From Actinomycetota bacterium (lineage in GTDB: Bacteria; Actinomycetota; Acidimicrobiia; Acidimicrobiales; Ilumatobacteraceae), in contig JACQZZ010000015.1 in NCBI GenBank assembly GCA_016213625.1, forward strand, positions 1 through 36,201: 36,201 bases of DNA. The letters run 5' to 3'. Position numbers and translations under genes: made by a program. The notes beneath the pieces were generated by a model that was not told the origin of the DNA, searched no databases, and saw nothing but the letters and a program-made list of their open reading frames with translations. Below, piece by piece: positions 11,601-19,091 of the stretch (position 1 is the stretch's first letter; every line of letters starts with the position of its first letter).

Positions 11601-14600
11601 GCGGTGTTCCCACGGTCGACCGCGACCTCGCCGACGGTTTCGACGCTGCAGGCCGCGCGTGGGACCGGTTGACCGCCGAGGAGAAGATCAATGCACTCAC
11701 GGGGAACGCGCTGGTGTCGTTGAACGCGCACTTCGATCACTACCGGGCACTGCCCGCCGTGGGCGACAAGGTTGCCGGGTTCACCGACAACCTCATCGCT
11801 GCCGATCTGGCTGCCGATGTCGCGCCTGCCGCAAGCCTGGTGCAGTCACTCGTGTTCTCGATGGGCTGCCACTCCGGCTTCTCGGCGAGCGACATCCTCA
11901 TCGGCTCCACCAACGCCGACTGGGCGCAGGAGTTGGGCCAGGACGGCGCGCTCTTCGTGGGCAACACCGGGTTCGGCTATGGCGACACCAAGACCGTTGC
12001 CTACAGCGAGCACCTGATGGAGCTCTTCGCCCAGCAGGTCACCTCACCACTCGACCTTCCGTCGGAGAACGGCGCGGCCAGCAGCACGGTGGGCCAGGCG
12101 CTCACCTGGGCGAAGAATGCCTACATCGCTCAGCTCCAGACGCTGAGCGTCTACGACGAAAAAGCCTTGCAGGAGAGCACCTTCTACGGGCTGCCCTTCT
12201 ATCGGGTCGGCCTTCCGGCGGATCCGCTGCCCGTGGCACCCACCCGACGCGCGGCTCCCGACGCCACCGGCACGCCGGCCACCCGCACCGTGGTGGACAC
12301 CTCGAACCAGCCTCGCCTCACCGATGCGGGTCTGTACTTCGCCAATGCCGATTCGGGTGTCGACCAGACCATCGTGGCCCCTGGTCGCCCGATCCAGCCC
12401 AAGGCCGTGCGCGACGTGTCGGTCGTGTCACCCAACGATCCCACCGTGCTCGACCAGCAGGCGATCGGGGCGATCGTGCTGGGCATGACGTCGACGTACC
12501 AGTCGGTGCCCAACCCTGTGATCGCGACACCTGAATTCGACCAGGCCGGCGACCAGGCCGAGGCCGAAGTGGGTGAGGTCGCATTCCCGAGCAAGCCACT
12601 CGCCATCGCGACCACCACGGGCGCCGTCGGTGAGCGACAGCAACTGGTGCTCGCCACCGGTCAGTACCGCTCCGACACCCAGACGCAGCGGCTCGACGAC
12701 AGCATCGACGTCGTCGTGTACTACGCCGACGCCTCCAACACCGACCACACGCTGCCCACCATCGGCGCCGTGGACTCCAACGTCGTCAACGGCCGCCTGG
12801 CCATCTCGCTCACGGCCACCGACACCCTCGCCGGCAGCGGCGTGGACCGGGTGTACGTGCTGATCGCGCAGAACCCGGGCGCGGCTGCCTCCACGTGGAC
12901 CGGCATCGATCTCGTCAAGGTCGCCGGCACGGATCGCTGGAGCGGTTCTCTCGCCCTGGCTCCAGGCACCACGAACGTGGAGTTCCTGGTGCAGGCCAAG
13001 GACGACGCCGGCAACGTCGGCGTGGCATCCAACAAGGCGACCAACTTCGCCGATGACCTGCAGCCCGCGCCGGTGCCGCCGGCGGCGCCCCCCTCGGTGC
13101 TCACGGCCAGTGCGCCCACCGCTCCCCCGAGCGGCTCGTACGCCGGCCCGGTCACCGTGCAGGTGACCAGCACCGAGCCGGTCACGGTCACGATCGACGG
13201 AGTGACCAGTTCGCTGCCGTCGGGAGCCACTGGCTTCATCATCTCCGGCGATGGCACCCATGACTGGTCGGTCACCTCGCTGGCCGGCTACACGAAGGCC
13301 GGCACTGTCACCATCGACGGCACCGCACCGACGGTGACCGTCGACCGGGCTCCCGGCGTGGTGCCCTCGCCCACGGTGGTGAAGGTGGCCGGGGACGACG
13401 CCGGTTCCGGCGTGACGAGCATCCGCTACAGCCTCTCCGGCGCACAGGCCGCTCCGTTCACGACCGTCGTCGGCCAGTCGGTCCTGGTGGCACTGTCGGC
13501 CGAGGGCACCACCACCATCACGGCGGAGGCGTTCGACGCGGCCGGCAACCCGTCGGGGCTGCAGACGTTCGTGTACGAAGTGAACGGTACGCCGCCCGTG
13601 GTGACCGGGGTGCTCTCCGCCACACCCAACGACGCCGGGTGGATCAACACTCCCGTCGCCGTCACCTGGAGCGTGGACGACCCCGACGCCAACGTTCCCG
13701 AGACGACGTCGGTGCTGGCACAGGGCTCGATGAAGATCACCTCGGGCCCGTCGTGCGACCTGGCAGGCAACTGCGCCACCGGCACGGTGACGCTGAAGGT
13801 CGACTACACGGCGCCGGTGCTGACGCTGTCCACCGACCGTCTGGGCAACACGTTCGACTGGAACAACACGCCGGTGCGAGTGCTCTCCACCTGCGGACCC
13901 GACGTCTCGGGTATCAGTTGCCCCACCCCCATCGTGGTCAGCACCAACGGCGCCGGCCAGACGGTGCCGGTGTCGGTGCAGGACGTGGCCGGCAACGTGA
14001 CGTCGAAGACCTCGCGGGTCATCAACATCGACCAGGTGCCGCCCACGCTCACGTGGAACGCTCCGGCCAACGGCGCCATCGTCAACACGTTCACCCGGCC
14101 CACGTGCTCGGCCAGTGATGGACTCTCCGGCCTCAACGGCGCCTGCGCCGTCGAAGTGAGCGAGCCCGTGTCGCTCACCGGCTACAACCAGTACACCGCG
14201 ACGACCCTCGTGGCCGACAAGGCAGGTAACACGTCCAGCCTCACCTCCACCTGGAAGGTGAAGATGGACCTGAACCCGCCCAACGTCGTCGTCACCGAGA
14301 CTGCCGCTCCCAACTCGGCCGGTTGGTGGAAGTCGGCGGTGACGTTCAGCTTCACCTGCACCGATGTGTCGCCTGGAATGGCCGTCGGAGGGTGCCCCGC
14401 TCCGGTCACGAAGGACGCGGAAGGGGCCGGCCAGACCGTCACGGTGACGGCGACCGATCTCTCGGGTAACGACAACATCGTCAGCTTCCTGGTCAACATC
14501 GATCTGACGGCACCCACCATCACCGCCACGGCGCCCACCTCGGTGGGTCTGCTCGACACGGTGACCGTCACCTGCGCCGCCACCGATGCGCTGTCGGGCA

Positions 14601-15337
14601 TCAACTTCGCCGCCAGCAACTGCACCGACCGCACCTTCCCGGCCAGCCAGCTCACGCCCGGTCCGAACGTGTTCACGTTCTCCGCCACCGACATCGCGGG
14701 CAACACCAGCACAGTCACCAAGACCGTCACCCTGGTGGTGCCGGTGAATCCGGCACCGACGGTGCGAGCCGACATGGGCGTGGCGGGCCTCAACGACATC
14801 GGCTTCAAGAGCAACATCGTCATCCTCACCGGTTCGTATGCCGACCCGAGCGGCCCCGGTCCGTACACCGCCTCGGTGCGGTGGACGGCCACCGGTCCCT
14901 TCACCCCGCTCATCCTCGCCAACGACGGCAGCTTCGTCGCCGCCTGGATCTACGGCTCGGCCGGCACCCGTACCGCGACGGTGCGCATCTGCGACGCCCA
15001 GGGCGCCTGTGGCACCGACGACCTCACCGTGCGCACCGGTGTCACCCAGAAGATCACCCCCGTGCGCGAGTGCGTGGTGGATCGCGGCGCTGCGACGAAC
15101 CCCCGCTACGTGGCCCGTTGGGGCTACAACAACCCGGCCACGTTCGCCATTGCCGTGCCGTCCATTCCTCTGCTGGAGAACACGTTCACCAGCAGCCCAT
15201 ACCTGCGAGGCCAGCCGCAGATCTTCCTGCCCGGTAACCAACGGGGCGTGTTCACCACTACGTTCTCCTCGGGTACTCACGCATGGAAGATCAACGGCAC
15301 CACCGCCTCCGCCACCACCACGAGTCCGCGCTGCTGA
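2612..15337 (+). CDS. Giant secreted mosaic protein with PLRSV pentad repeats and C25-like peptidase
   Basis: A 4241-residue exported protein. ATG 2612 is preferred over GTG 2561 because AGAGAG lies about 10 nt upstream and it opens a good signal peptide, cleaved after about Ala43 (PTPASA). Order, approximate: CSLREA domain with CTLRAAIQEAN (44-95); parallel beta-helix with NVISGN and GNYIG turns (110-560); second CSLREA (582-620) and beta-helix (to 1050); a strand-rich region with an NWDTGLVP motif (1108-1390); FG-GAP-like propeller (1397-1772); PLRSV pentads (1841-2195); TLGDL repeats (2210-2450); DUF11-like (2460-2578); PPC domain (2579-2740); gingipain/C25-like peptidase (2769-3207) with His3040 and Cys3086 in SMGCHSG; Ig-like modules (3377-4045); PKD-like (4047-4143); terminal domain with Cys at both ends (4147-4241). 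No sortase motif or final membrane helix is seen. It probably acts at the cell surface in adhesion or processing; the partner is unknown. Confidence 0.9.
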   Translation: MSTRTRSRGVVAHSRRIGLGGLALTLLLSGLVVGVTAPTPASAATLTVNSSLDEPDTTPGDGACLTSVGSCTLRAAIQEANAFAGADTISFAIAGTAPIVITPGSALPAITSQIAIDGYSQSGAVVNNAGVGTNAVYGIELHGAATPGVAGIALVGGSASSSLSGFYIRDFDIGVSVSVGGAANVVLSGNAVSNSNIGIRIDATAGARVGGGLVSERNHIFGTGTGIRVGGQSSFTGIRGNLIGTNRAGLAAAGNNYGVHVTDGSSVTVVGGSTPADRNVISGNNFSGILVQALPGDLGDVSSTNILGNYIGTGVTGLTAVPNGKFGIEIQGVTRFASNTNIGDGTVTGRNVISGNAQDGVSIWDSAAIGGQIRGNYIGVGADGVTPLGNDLAGGTDLSGVAGGGIAVRNFASNWTIGGNVAGSENVIANNLRGVVLYSGTGNRVLGNSIHDNVGLGIELGGIGANDPGDGDTGANNGQNYPTITAWKDATVVQVDYAIDSSVSASAYPITVDFFEADDAVGGEGKTFLGRAFLNSPDEVTPVHLGIQPTVNVGDPIVAVATDVNGNSSMFSPPTAVLDPFVVTSNGDGPDLNVGDGFCAAVDGCTLRAAIQQANFTAGIDIVRFQSVTLIQPSTPLPVITDPIIIDGFQGNLSRNVSATVFDATLAVTLSGTSGGSGLEFAGGSDGSSVRSLNISGWDNGVFVTSGVGGVGVSGNVITGNVIGVHLLGANSTLVGGTDVANRNVISGNSSAGVEIRGALGNRVQGNLIGTTANGGSSLPNGTGVRVTQTSSSNLIGGTLPEARNVISGNANYGVDIVANLADAGSVTNNTVYGNYIGVKPDGNSAMGNGIAGVRESGAAPDRQARDNYLSDGTPGSGNVISGNGLYGIELRDYTTGAAVMGSKIGVGADGTTSLPNGFNQPNSAGIFISGINNNVGFTNPGYPNIISGSAYGVLVQSGAVLATGNNISGNTIAGAVAGIQLDNGAPNDAGDPDVGANLRQNHPTLTASVTAGFLMANVTLDSLITNAAYPVNVQFFEADGVGSQGTRFLSSTNIGGPGTSAVNVGPTAGVQIAPGDQIVATVTDANGNTSPFSPAVTVGPIADTATFTNYTPGADFGTAANWDTGLVPGPLDTVIIPVGADVTVAAEVSVARLVVQGTLSTVDTGIPFTLTVAGVATPSIITNTGELTLANRSELSLAGDLTVNGLLQTEVGSKVTTSANLTIGGSGVWRLGGEFSNVSPGTFTSVADSLAVNVADTATVVATSGTTIDVITTNWTDNGGHYLANPGSWITFTHDLVLAPTSVMETRIIGSSITGANYGAFEMFGTLTRAGQFKVTLDSYTPADDDEYFAVYCGNCFGGAWNSTSAQPLELHYSTTLPSPNRIILRTVPNKVLPDGPGLQGLGASIDVDGDWAIVGQTNGLSDTPLNRAVIYHYNNITDTWDQIQTIQGPAGFVFGEDVAIDGNWIAITSRGPGAADDTTVVYNRLAAGPFTNLVGSVPGAGAVAIDHTMMVVGDPEGGTTGGLKNAFVYRLDSFGINTEQVLWPHGSGAAQFVDSYGSDVAVWYDPGTDQGTIAVGAPEPGATAGRVYVFTRGPSLWNADPVEILSEIDSGLGPDSIDQYGWSVAVSPGFLAVGHRLLDAPLQDQGGVWVYSGAPGGFQTNGGELVRASNADVSDTFGASVALEGNRLIVGAPTAQRLNHPQRDGAVYLFENVNDIWEEIDIRRAPDGESFDLYGSAVATSGSVILVGAAGDANDQGLDAGAFYSYGTTPLTGPTLAFDLQVATGSPTTVEVAPSGLAVTLFDRTITAARAASNIAASSISDIGVDDTALAAVTIQSIPLRSVVLNSAPLRSVPLIDIEITQDGGGGWPALLAGTELANKPLNNITFGEALADPVVDQRIAALPLRSVNVDGTPLRSVPIAAIALGETKLRSVPLRSVANGEPDPWCAIIADLLAESQETCDVALDHLTVLEITLRGVSIDAAPLRSVPLRSVDINGTPLRSVPLRSVELDASPLRSVPLRSVPLRSVPLQSVMLGNTSLADTLIDDTPLRSVVIEGLSVDGTPLRSVPLRSVPLRSVDLTGSPLRSVPLRSVPLRSVPLRSVELYASPLRSVPLRSVDIEGSALANIPLRSVALATSPLRSVPLRSVPLTAIPLRSVPLRSVDIGGTPLRSVPLRSVDVLGSPLRSVPLRSVTLLGVAVDCNKVNCDVDTLGDAYAAGAVSGDTTLGEILAAADGISLGELAPYFTGFGATEIIAALELGGFTLADLTSLDGITLGDLPKDLPELANMTLGDLGAALAAVTYGDLIGNAINPATGQLFTLEDLRAELDVTNLTIADLVDVGNLTMGDLFDAAGGVTIGQLGSLLDLISVEALGTVLAQEVLAYLSNSNPTITLGGLTPEEFGKLTLGDIAGLMPDAYLGDLIAALSSVPGLLDGYTLDDLLLALVDPGSLAQSPLPFSKVNVAALPQGAVGATEFSATFTLTSGDTRNVAVEIAVPGSATYVANTAVIGPTPIEPTITGNTLQWNFTATPGVPYDIRFGVLPTLRLGSTSLNGIARVVGTDVIEPASATVTVAEGIEPNDFEVGIGGARQTTPAVEDSVYLTYVSTPTDIDVFEINVAENDRLVAQLSNLDADLDMYLWRRADNSTAASALAQASDQPPLFSVTDPDAAAGTAEPLADFPRLDQLDPTLQLVATSNATGTKDESINTDRLPAGTYFVEVVGANGASTVAPAALQLKVLEADARPACRATAPLPTRVGVPAAPSIAAEANTLILVNPSRLEQLYGTAGRTTVQTSIDALTTYLAGAGAALNIVPAVVPVDAYPSVRAAYDHWDGAAGACDPAAANAVVAAINTTIIDPHREQFEHIVVLGGDELIPMARLDDNTGIANEYDYRHELDGKLVGGAGRNAASASFWDSKILSDEPYGESSARSLGDRFLYVSDAALGRVVETPTEIAAALDTFVQFRGTLAIDTAAVLGYDFLSDGSSNVADALSAGGVPTVDRDLADGFDAAGRAWDRLTAEEKINALTGNALVSLNAHFDHYRALPAVGDKVAGFTDNLIAADLAADVAPAASLVQSLVFSMGCHSGFSASDILIGSTNADWAQELGQDGALFVGNTGFGYGDTKTVAYSEHLMELFAQQVTSPLDLPSENGAASSTVGQALTWAKNAYIAQLQTLSVYDEKALQESTFYGLPFYRVGLPADPLPVAPTRRAAPDATGTPATRTVVDTSNQPRLTDAGLYFANADSGVDQTIVAPGRPIQPKAVRDVSVVSPNDPTVLDQQAIGAIVLGMTSTYQSVPNPVIATPEFDQAGDQAEAEVGEVAFPSKPLAIATTTGAVGERQQLVLATGQYRSDTQTQRLDDSIDVVVYYADASNTDHTLPTIGAVDSNVVNGRLAISLTATDTLAGSGVDRVYVLIAQNPGAAASTWTGIDLVKVAGTDRWSGSLALAPGTTNVEFLVQAKDDAGNVGVASNKATNFADDLQPAPVPPAAPPSVLTASAPTAPPSGSYAGPVTVQVTSTEPVTVTIDGVTSSLPSGATGFIISGDGTHDWSVTSLAGYTKAGTVTIDGTAPTVTVDRAPGVVPSPTVVKVAGDDAGSGVTSIRYSLSGAQAAPFTTVVGQSVLVALSAEGTTTITAEAFDAAGNPSGLQTFVYEVNGTPPVVTGVLSATPNDAGWINTPVAVTWSVDDPDANVPETTSVLAQGSMKITSGPSCDLAGNCATGTVTLKVDYTAPVLTLSTDRLGNTFDWNNTPVRVLSTCGPDVSGISCPTPIVVSTNGAGQTVPVSVQDVAGNVTSKTSRVINIDQVPPTLTWNAPANGAIVNTFTRPTCSASDGLSGLNGACAVEVSEPVSLTGYNQYTATTLVADKAGNTSSLTSTWKVKMDLNPPNVVVTETAAPNSAGWWKSAVTFSFTCTDVSPGMAVGGCPAPVTKDAEGAGQTVTVTATDLSGNDNIVSFLVNIDLTAPTITATAPTSVGLLDTVTVTCAATDALSGINFAASNCTDRTFPASQLTPGPNVFTFSATDIAGNTSTVTKTVTLVVPVNPAPTVRADMGVAGLNDIGFKSNIVILTGSYADPSGPGPYTASVRWTATGPFTPLILANDGSFVAAWIYGSAGTRTATVRICDAQGACGTDDLTVRTGVTQKITPVRECVVDRGAATNPRYVARWGYNNPATFAIAVPSIPLLENTFTSSPYLRGQPQIFLPGNQRGVFTTTFSSGTHAWKINGTTASATTTSPRC
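8567..9196 (+). repeat. 42 consecutive in-register pentads, consensus PLRSV
   Basis: Protein-level tandem repeat within the giant gene (residues 1986-2195): 210 residues that divide exactly into 42 pentads with no slip. 26 are exactly PLRSV and one is PLQSV. All 42 have Leu, Ile or Val at position 2. Many of the rest follow Asp/Glu-hydrophobic-x-Gly/Ala-Thr/Ser (for example DINGT, DLTGS, DIEGS). Scattered earlier copies start at 8132. Codons for the same pentad differ (CGCTCC, CGGTCG, CGTTCC), so most copies are not recent duplications, although 8880-8925 is nearly identical at DNA level. The pattern resembles pentapeptide-repeat beta-solenoids with Pro in place of the usual Asn/Asp. Confidence 0.95.
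9280..9960 (+). repeat. TLGDL-type degenerate repeat
   Basis: Residues about 2223-2450 of the giant protein carry about 14 degenerate copies of a Thr-Leu-Gly-Asp-Leu motif (TLGEI, SLGEL, TLADL, TLGDL, TYGDL, TLEDL, TIADL, TMGDL, TIGQL, YLGDL, TLDDL), spaced about 10-25 residues apart with Ala- and Leu-rich intervals. This suggests helix-capped units. It follows the PLRSV block directly and has the opposite charge (acidic against basic). Confidence 0.8.
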
Positions 15338-15338
15338 C

Positions 15339-18300
15339 ATGACCTCACTCGACTCGCGCGCCTCGCAGCTGGCCGCTTTCGTGCCTCGACTGGCACTGGA
15401 GCTGTCGGCTGGAGGCGTGCCGTCGTGGACGAGCCTCGAGGGGTCGATGTTGTCGGCCGACATCTCGGGCTTCACGGCGCTGTCGGAGAAGCTCGCAGGG
15501 AAGGGCAAGGCCGGCGCCGAGGAGATCACCGGTCTCATCAACACCTGCTTCACCGCCCTCATCGATGCTGCCTACCAGTACGGCGGCGAGGTGGTGAAGT
15601 TCGGTGGCGACGCGGTGCTCGTCATCTTCCGAGGGAGCAACCATCAGCGACGCGCCGCCGACGCCGGCCTCGCCATGCAGCGAGCCCTCGTCGGCTCCGC
15701 TGCCGCGCGACGCGCACACCTCTCGATGACCGTGGGAGTGGCCGAGGGTCCATTCGACGCGTTCCTCGTCGGCTCCGAGTATCGAGAACTCTTCGTCTGC
15801 GGTCCACGCGCCACCGAAGTCATCCGACTCGAAGCGGCCGCCGAGAAGGGCGACACACTGGTCTCGGCGAGCATCGCAGCTCACCTTCCCGCGTCGATGT
15901 CGGGTGCTCACCACCACGACGGGGTGATCATCGCCGGCTCCACTGGAGACGCCCCCACCGGACCCGACGAGCGCCTCCACACCTCGGAGCCGCTCGAACC
16001 CTTCGTTCCAGCACGGGTGCAGGAGCAACTGGATGCATTCTCGGGCCACGGCGGCGAGCATCGATTGGTCACGGTGGGATTCGTCATGATCACGGGTGTG
16101 TCCAGCGCGCTCGACCGCACCGGAGCAGAGCAGGTCGCCCACGACCTCGGACACGTGGTCGACGAAGTGGTCGCGGCCTGCGAGCAGCACGGTGTCACGC
16201 TGCTGCACTCCGACATCGCCGGCGATGGCGTCAAGCTGGTGCTGTGCGCCGGGGCGCCGCTGAACTCGGGCGACTCTGCCGACGCCATGCTCCAGGCAGC
16301 GCTGCGTGTCGCGGCGATCGACGCACCGTTCGTCATCCGGCAGGGCGTGCAGAGCGGCCGGGTGTTCGCCGGCTTCCTGGGCAGCGAACACCGCAAGACC
16401 TACACACTGATGGGTGACCCGGTGAACACCGCGGCGCGCATGCTCGGCAAGGCGGGCGACCGCGAGGTGGTGGCCGTCGGCACGGTGCTCGACGGCACTC
16501 GCACCGTGTACGTCACCGACGAACTCGAACCCTTCCTCGTCAAGGGCAAGTCGGAACCGATCGTCGCTCACACCGTCAGGGCGGTCACCGACGTGGTTCG
16601 CCGAGACGGGCTCTTCGTCGGACTGGTGGGCCGCCAACGCGAGCAGGAGGTGCTCACACTCGCCGTCCAGACCCTGGGCGCTGCGGTCGAGGTCGTCGGT
16701 GGCGCCGGCGTCGGCAAGTCGCGACTTCTCGATGCCACCCGCGAGGTCGCCCGGGGCATCCCGATCTTCGAGAGTTCATGCACCCCGTACGGAGCTGCGT
16801 CGCCGTACAGCGTCTTCCGGCCGCTGCTCAGGGGAGCCGTCGGCATTCCCCTCGATGCCACGGCCGAGTCGGTCGGGCAACGCCTCGTCGAGCACATCGA
16901 ACGACATGCACCGCAACTGACGCCCATGCTCCCGCTCCTGGCGGTGCCATTCGGCGGCCAGGTGAGCGACACGCCCGAGTCCGCTGCGATCGACCCCGAG
17001 TTCCGCCGGATGAAGATCCACGACGTGGTCGTGGACTACCTCGACACGTTTCTCACCGATGCGGCACTGCTCATCGTCGAGGATGCACAGTGGATCGATG
17101 ACGCATCAGGCGAGCTGGTCAACCAACTGGCGAGGGTGTGCAAGGACCGGCCCTGGTCCATCGTCGTCACCCGTCGGCCAGGCGGAATGTGGGCGCTCGC
17201 CGAACTCGACGAGCACGTCACCCGACTGGAGCTCCATCCCCTCACTGACGACTCCATCCGATCCATTGCGATCGAGGTGAGCACACGCCCGCTGCTCGAC
17301 CGCGACCTCGACGCCATCGCCGACAAGGCACAGGGCAACCCACTCTTCGCCATTGAGCTGGCCCGAACCTTCACCGGTGAACCCGGAGATCTTCCCGACT
17401 CGGTCGAGCAGATCATCGCTCGCCGCATCGACGAACTCAGCCCGGCCGCACGTCGACTTGTCCGCGTGGCGTCCGTGCTCGGCAACCGGTTCGACGAGAA
17501 CGTCGTGGACCACATGCTCGCCAACGACGATGCCAGCATCGTCACCGCCGAGGCGTTGGCCGATGCGGTCGACGCGGGCGCTGTACGTCGCCGATCGAAT
17601 GCCATCTGGGCCTTCGACCACGCGCTGTACCGCGACGCTGCGTACGAAGGCCTTCCCTTCAACCGGCGAAAGCACCTCCACCGCCTCGCTGCCACGATCC
17701 TGGAGGAGCAGGCAGCTCAGCCGAACGCGATCGCGCAGATCCTGTCGTTGCACTACTCGGTGGCGCGAATGCACGACAAGGCGTGGCAGTACTCGGTGAT
17801 CGCGGCAGAAGCTGCGATCGCACAGCAGGCCACCATCGAAGCTGCCGTCGCGTACGAGCGGGCGCTCGCCGCCGCCCGCTACTGCTCGCACGTGGCGGCG
17901 AGCGATCGGGGCACGGTGGCCGAGGCGCTGGGCGATCTGTACTACGAGCTCGGCCGGCTCAACGAGGCAGCTCGCGTCTACACGCAGGCGCGACGAGCCA
18001 GCACCGATCCCGTCGGCGCTGTTCGGCTCGTCCGCAAGTTGGGCTCGGTGGCCGATCGTCAGGGCGATCCGGGACGAGGCCTCAGGTGGTACGCCCGAGC
18101 CACACGCGCGATCCCGGCCGACACCAACGACGCGCAATGGTTCGCAGCGAAGGCCGACATCGCCCTCTACGAAGCCAGCATCCGCGCGATGCGCAACGAG
18201 AACGAGCGGTGTCTCGAAATCGCTCACCAAGCACACGTCGATGCAACGCGGGCCGGAGATCCGCGGTTGCAGGCGCTGGCCCTCGAACGCATGCAGCTCG

Positions 18301-19088
18301 CCATCGCGTATCTCGACCAGCCCGATGTCGAGGGAGTCGGTCCACAAGCGCTCGCTGCGTATCGGGATCTTGGCGACAACAGCGGAATGGCCCGAATCCT
18401 CGCCAACATGGGCATCGAGGCGTACTTCGCCTCCGACTGGAGCACGGCGAGCAGCTACTACCTCGAGGCGCTCGAAGTGGCCTCTCGAAGCGGCAACGTC
18501 GTGCAGGCCGCGACGGCGGCCATCAACAACGCGGAGATTCTCTCCGATCAGGGGTCATGGTCGACGGCGATCGACCTTTGCGAGAGCGCGCTGCGGAACT
18601 ACGAGGCCGTCGGCTACTCCGCGGGCATCGCGGCCGCGAATCTCTTCGCCGGAGTTGCGGCGATGCGCAACGGCGAGTTGGAGTCGGCGCACGGACGTCT
18701 GGCGACAGCGCGCCCTCAGCTGCTCGCACTTGGCATGGCCGACATGCTGACGGAACTCGACTCCCGTGAACTCGAGCTGCGAGTCAAGACGGGCACGGCC
18801 ACCATCGCCGACTGCATCAGCCTCGCCGAGCGCGTGGCTGGCGATGACGTGATGGTGAGCCGCGTGCTTCGCGCTCGGGCCATCATCGAACTGCGATCCG
18901 GCATCGATCCTGAGCCGACGTTGCTGGAGGCGCTGCGGCTCACTCCCTCGGCCGGTTTCGAGCGGGCGCTCACGCTGCACGCGCTCGCCACGATGGTGCC
19001 CGATCCGACTCGTGCTCCGAAGTGGCGCGACGAGGCGGATCACACCTTCGGGTCGCTCGGCGTGCACACGCCGCCGCCGGTGCTCTGA
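15339..19088 (+). CDS. Twin class III nucleotide cyclase / AAA ATPase / TPR protein
   Basis: A 1249-residue cytoplasmic protein with the architecture of soluble adenylyl cyclases. The first cyclase domain (about 35-190) has both metal Asp residues: D41 in LSADISGF and D91 in KFGGDAVL. The second (about 240-400) has Met where the first Asp should be (FVMITG) but keeps the Asn/Arg site in GDPVNTAARML. An ATPase module follows, with Walker A GGAGVGKS (454-461, K460) and Walker B LLIVED (577-582). The rest is helical repeat, TPR-like (about 780-1230). It probably makes cAMP in response to a ligand sensed by the ATPase/TPR part. ATG 15339 comes 1 nt after the giant gene's stop, with only a weak GAG upstream, so translational coupling is likely. 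Its stop lies 3 nt from the convergent hydrolase stop. Confidence 0.9.
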   Translation: MTSLDSRASQLAAFVPRLALELSAGGVPSWTSLEGSMLSADISGFTALSEKLAGKGKAGAEEITGLINTCFTALIDAAYQYGGEVVKFGGDAVLVIFRGSNHQRRAADAGLAMQRALVGSAAARRAHLSMTVGVAEGPFDAFLVGSEYRELFVCGPRATEVIRLEAAAEKGDTLVSASIAAHLPASMSGAHHHDGVIIAGSTGDAPTGPDERLHTSEPLEPFVPARVQEQLDAFSGHGGEHRLVTVGFVMITGVSSALDRTGAEQVAHDLGHVVDEVVAACEQHGVTLLHSDIAGDGVKLVLCAGAPLNSGDSADAMLQAALRVAAIDAPFVIRQGVQSGRVFAGFLGSEHRKTYTLMGDPVNTAARMLGKAGDREVVAVGTVLDGTRTVYVTDELEPFLVKGKSEPIVAHTVRAVTDVVRRDGLFVGLVGRQREQEVLTLAVQTLGAAVEVVGGAGVGKSRLLDATREVARGIPIFESSCTPYGAASPYSVFRPLLRGAVGIPLDATAESVGQRLVEHIERHAPQLTPMLPLLAVPFGGQVSDTPESAAIDPEFRRMKIHDVVVDYLDTFLTDAALLIVEDAQWIDDASGELVNQLARVCKDRPWSIVVTRRPGGMWALAELDEHVTRLELHPLTDDSIRSIAIEVSTRPLLDRDLDAIADKAQGNPLFAIELARTFTGEPGDLPDSVEQIIARRIDELSPAARRLVRVASVLGNRFDENVVDHMLANDDASIVTAEALADAVDAGAVRRRSNAIWAFDHALYRDAAYEGLPFNRRKHLHRLAATILEEQAAQPNAIAQILSLHYSVARMHDKAWQYSVIAAEAAIAQQATIEAAVAYERALAAARYCSHVAASDRGTVAEALGDLYYELGRLNEAARVYTQARRASTDPVGAVRLVRKLGSVADRQGDPGRGLRWYARATRAIPADTNDAQWFAAKADIALYEASIRAMRNENERCLEIAHQAHVDATRAGDPRLQALALERMQLAIAYLDQPDVEGVGPQALAAYRDLGDNSGMARILANMGIEAYFASDWSTASSYYLEALEVASRSGNVVQAATAAINNAEILSDQGSWSTAIDLCESALRNYEAVGYSAGIAAANLFAGVAAMRNGELESAHGRLATARPQLLALGMADMLTELDSRELELRVKTGTATIADCISLAERVAGDDVMVSRVLRARAIIELRSGIDPEPTLLEALRLTPSAGFERALTLHALATMVPDPTRAPKWRDEADHTFGSLGVHTPPPVL

Positions 19089-19091
19089 CCC

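Noticed and set aside
2555..11740. A 3061-codon open frame on the minus strand opposite the giant gene
   Set aside because: It lies in exact codon register with the sense gene, so its stops require sense codons TTA, CTA or TCA, which are rare at this GC content. The translation is Arg/Gly/His/Asp-rich without domain features, while the plus-strand product has clear domains and a signal peptide.
14838..15338. Upstream extension of the cyclase reading frame into the giant gene
   Set aside because: The 167 extra codons overlap the domain-bearing end of the giant protein and are Pro/Arg/Ser-rich; the real start is the ATG at 15339.
12428..15562. A 1044-codon minus-strand open frame
   Set aside because: Same codon-register shadow of the giant gene, extending into the cyclase gene; composition is low complexity and no start signal is seen.
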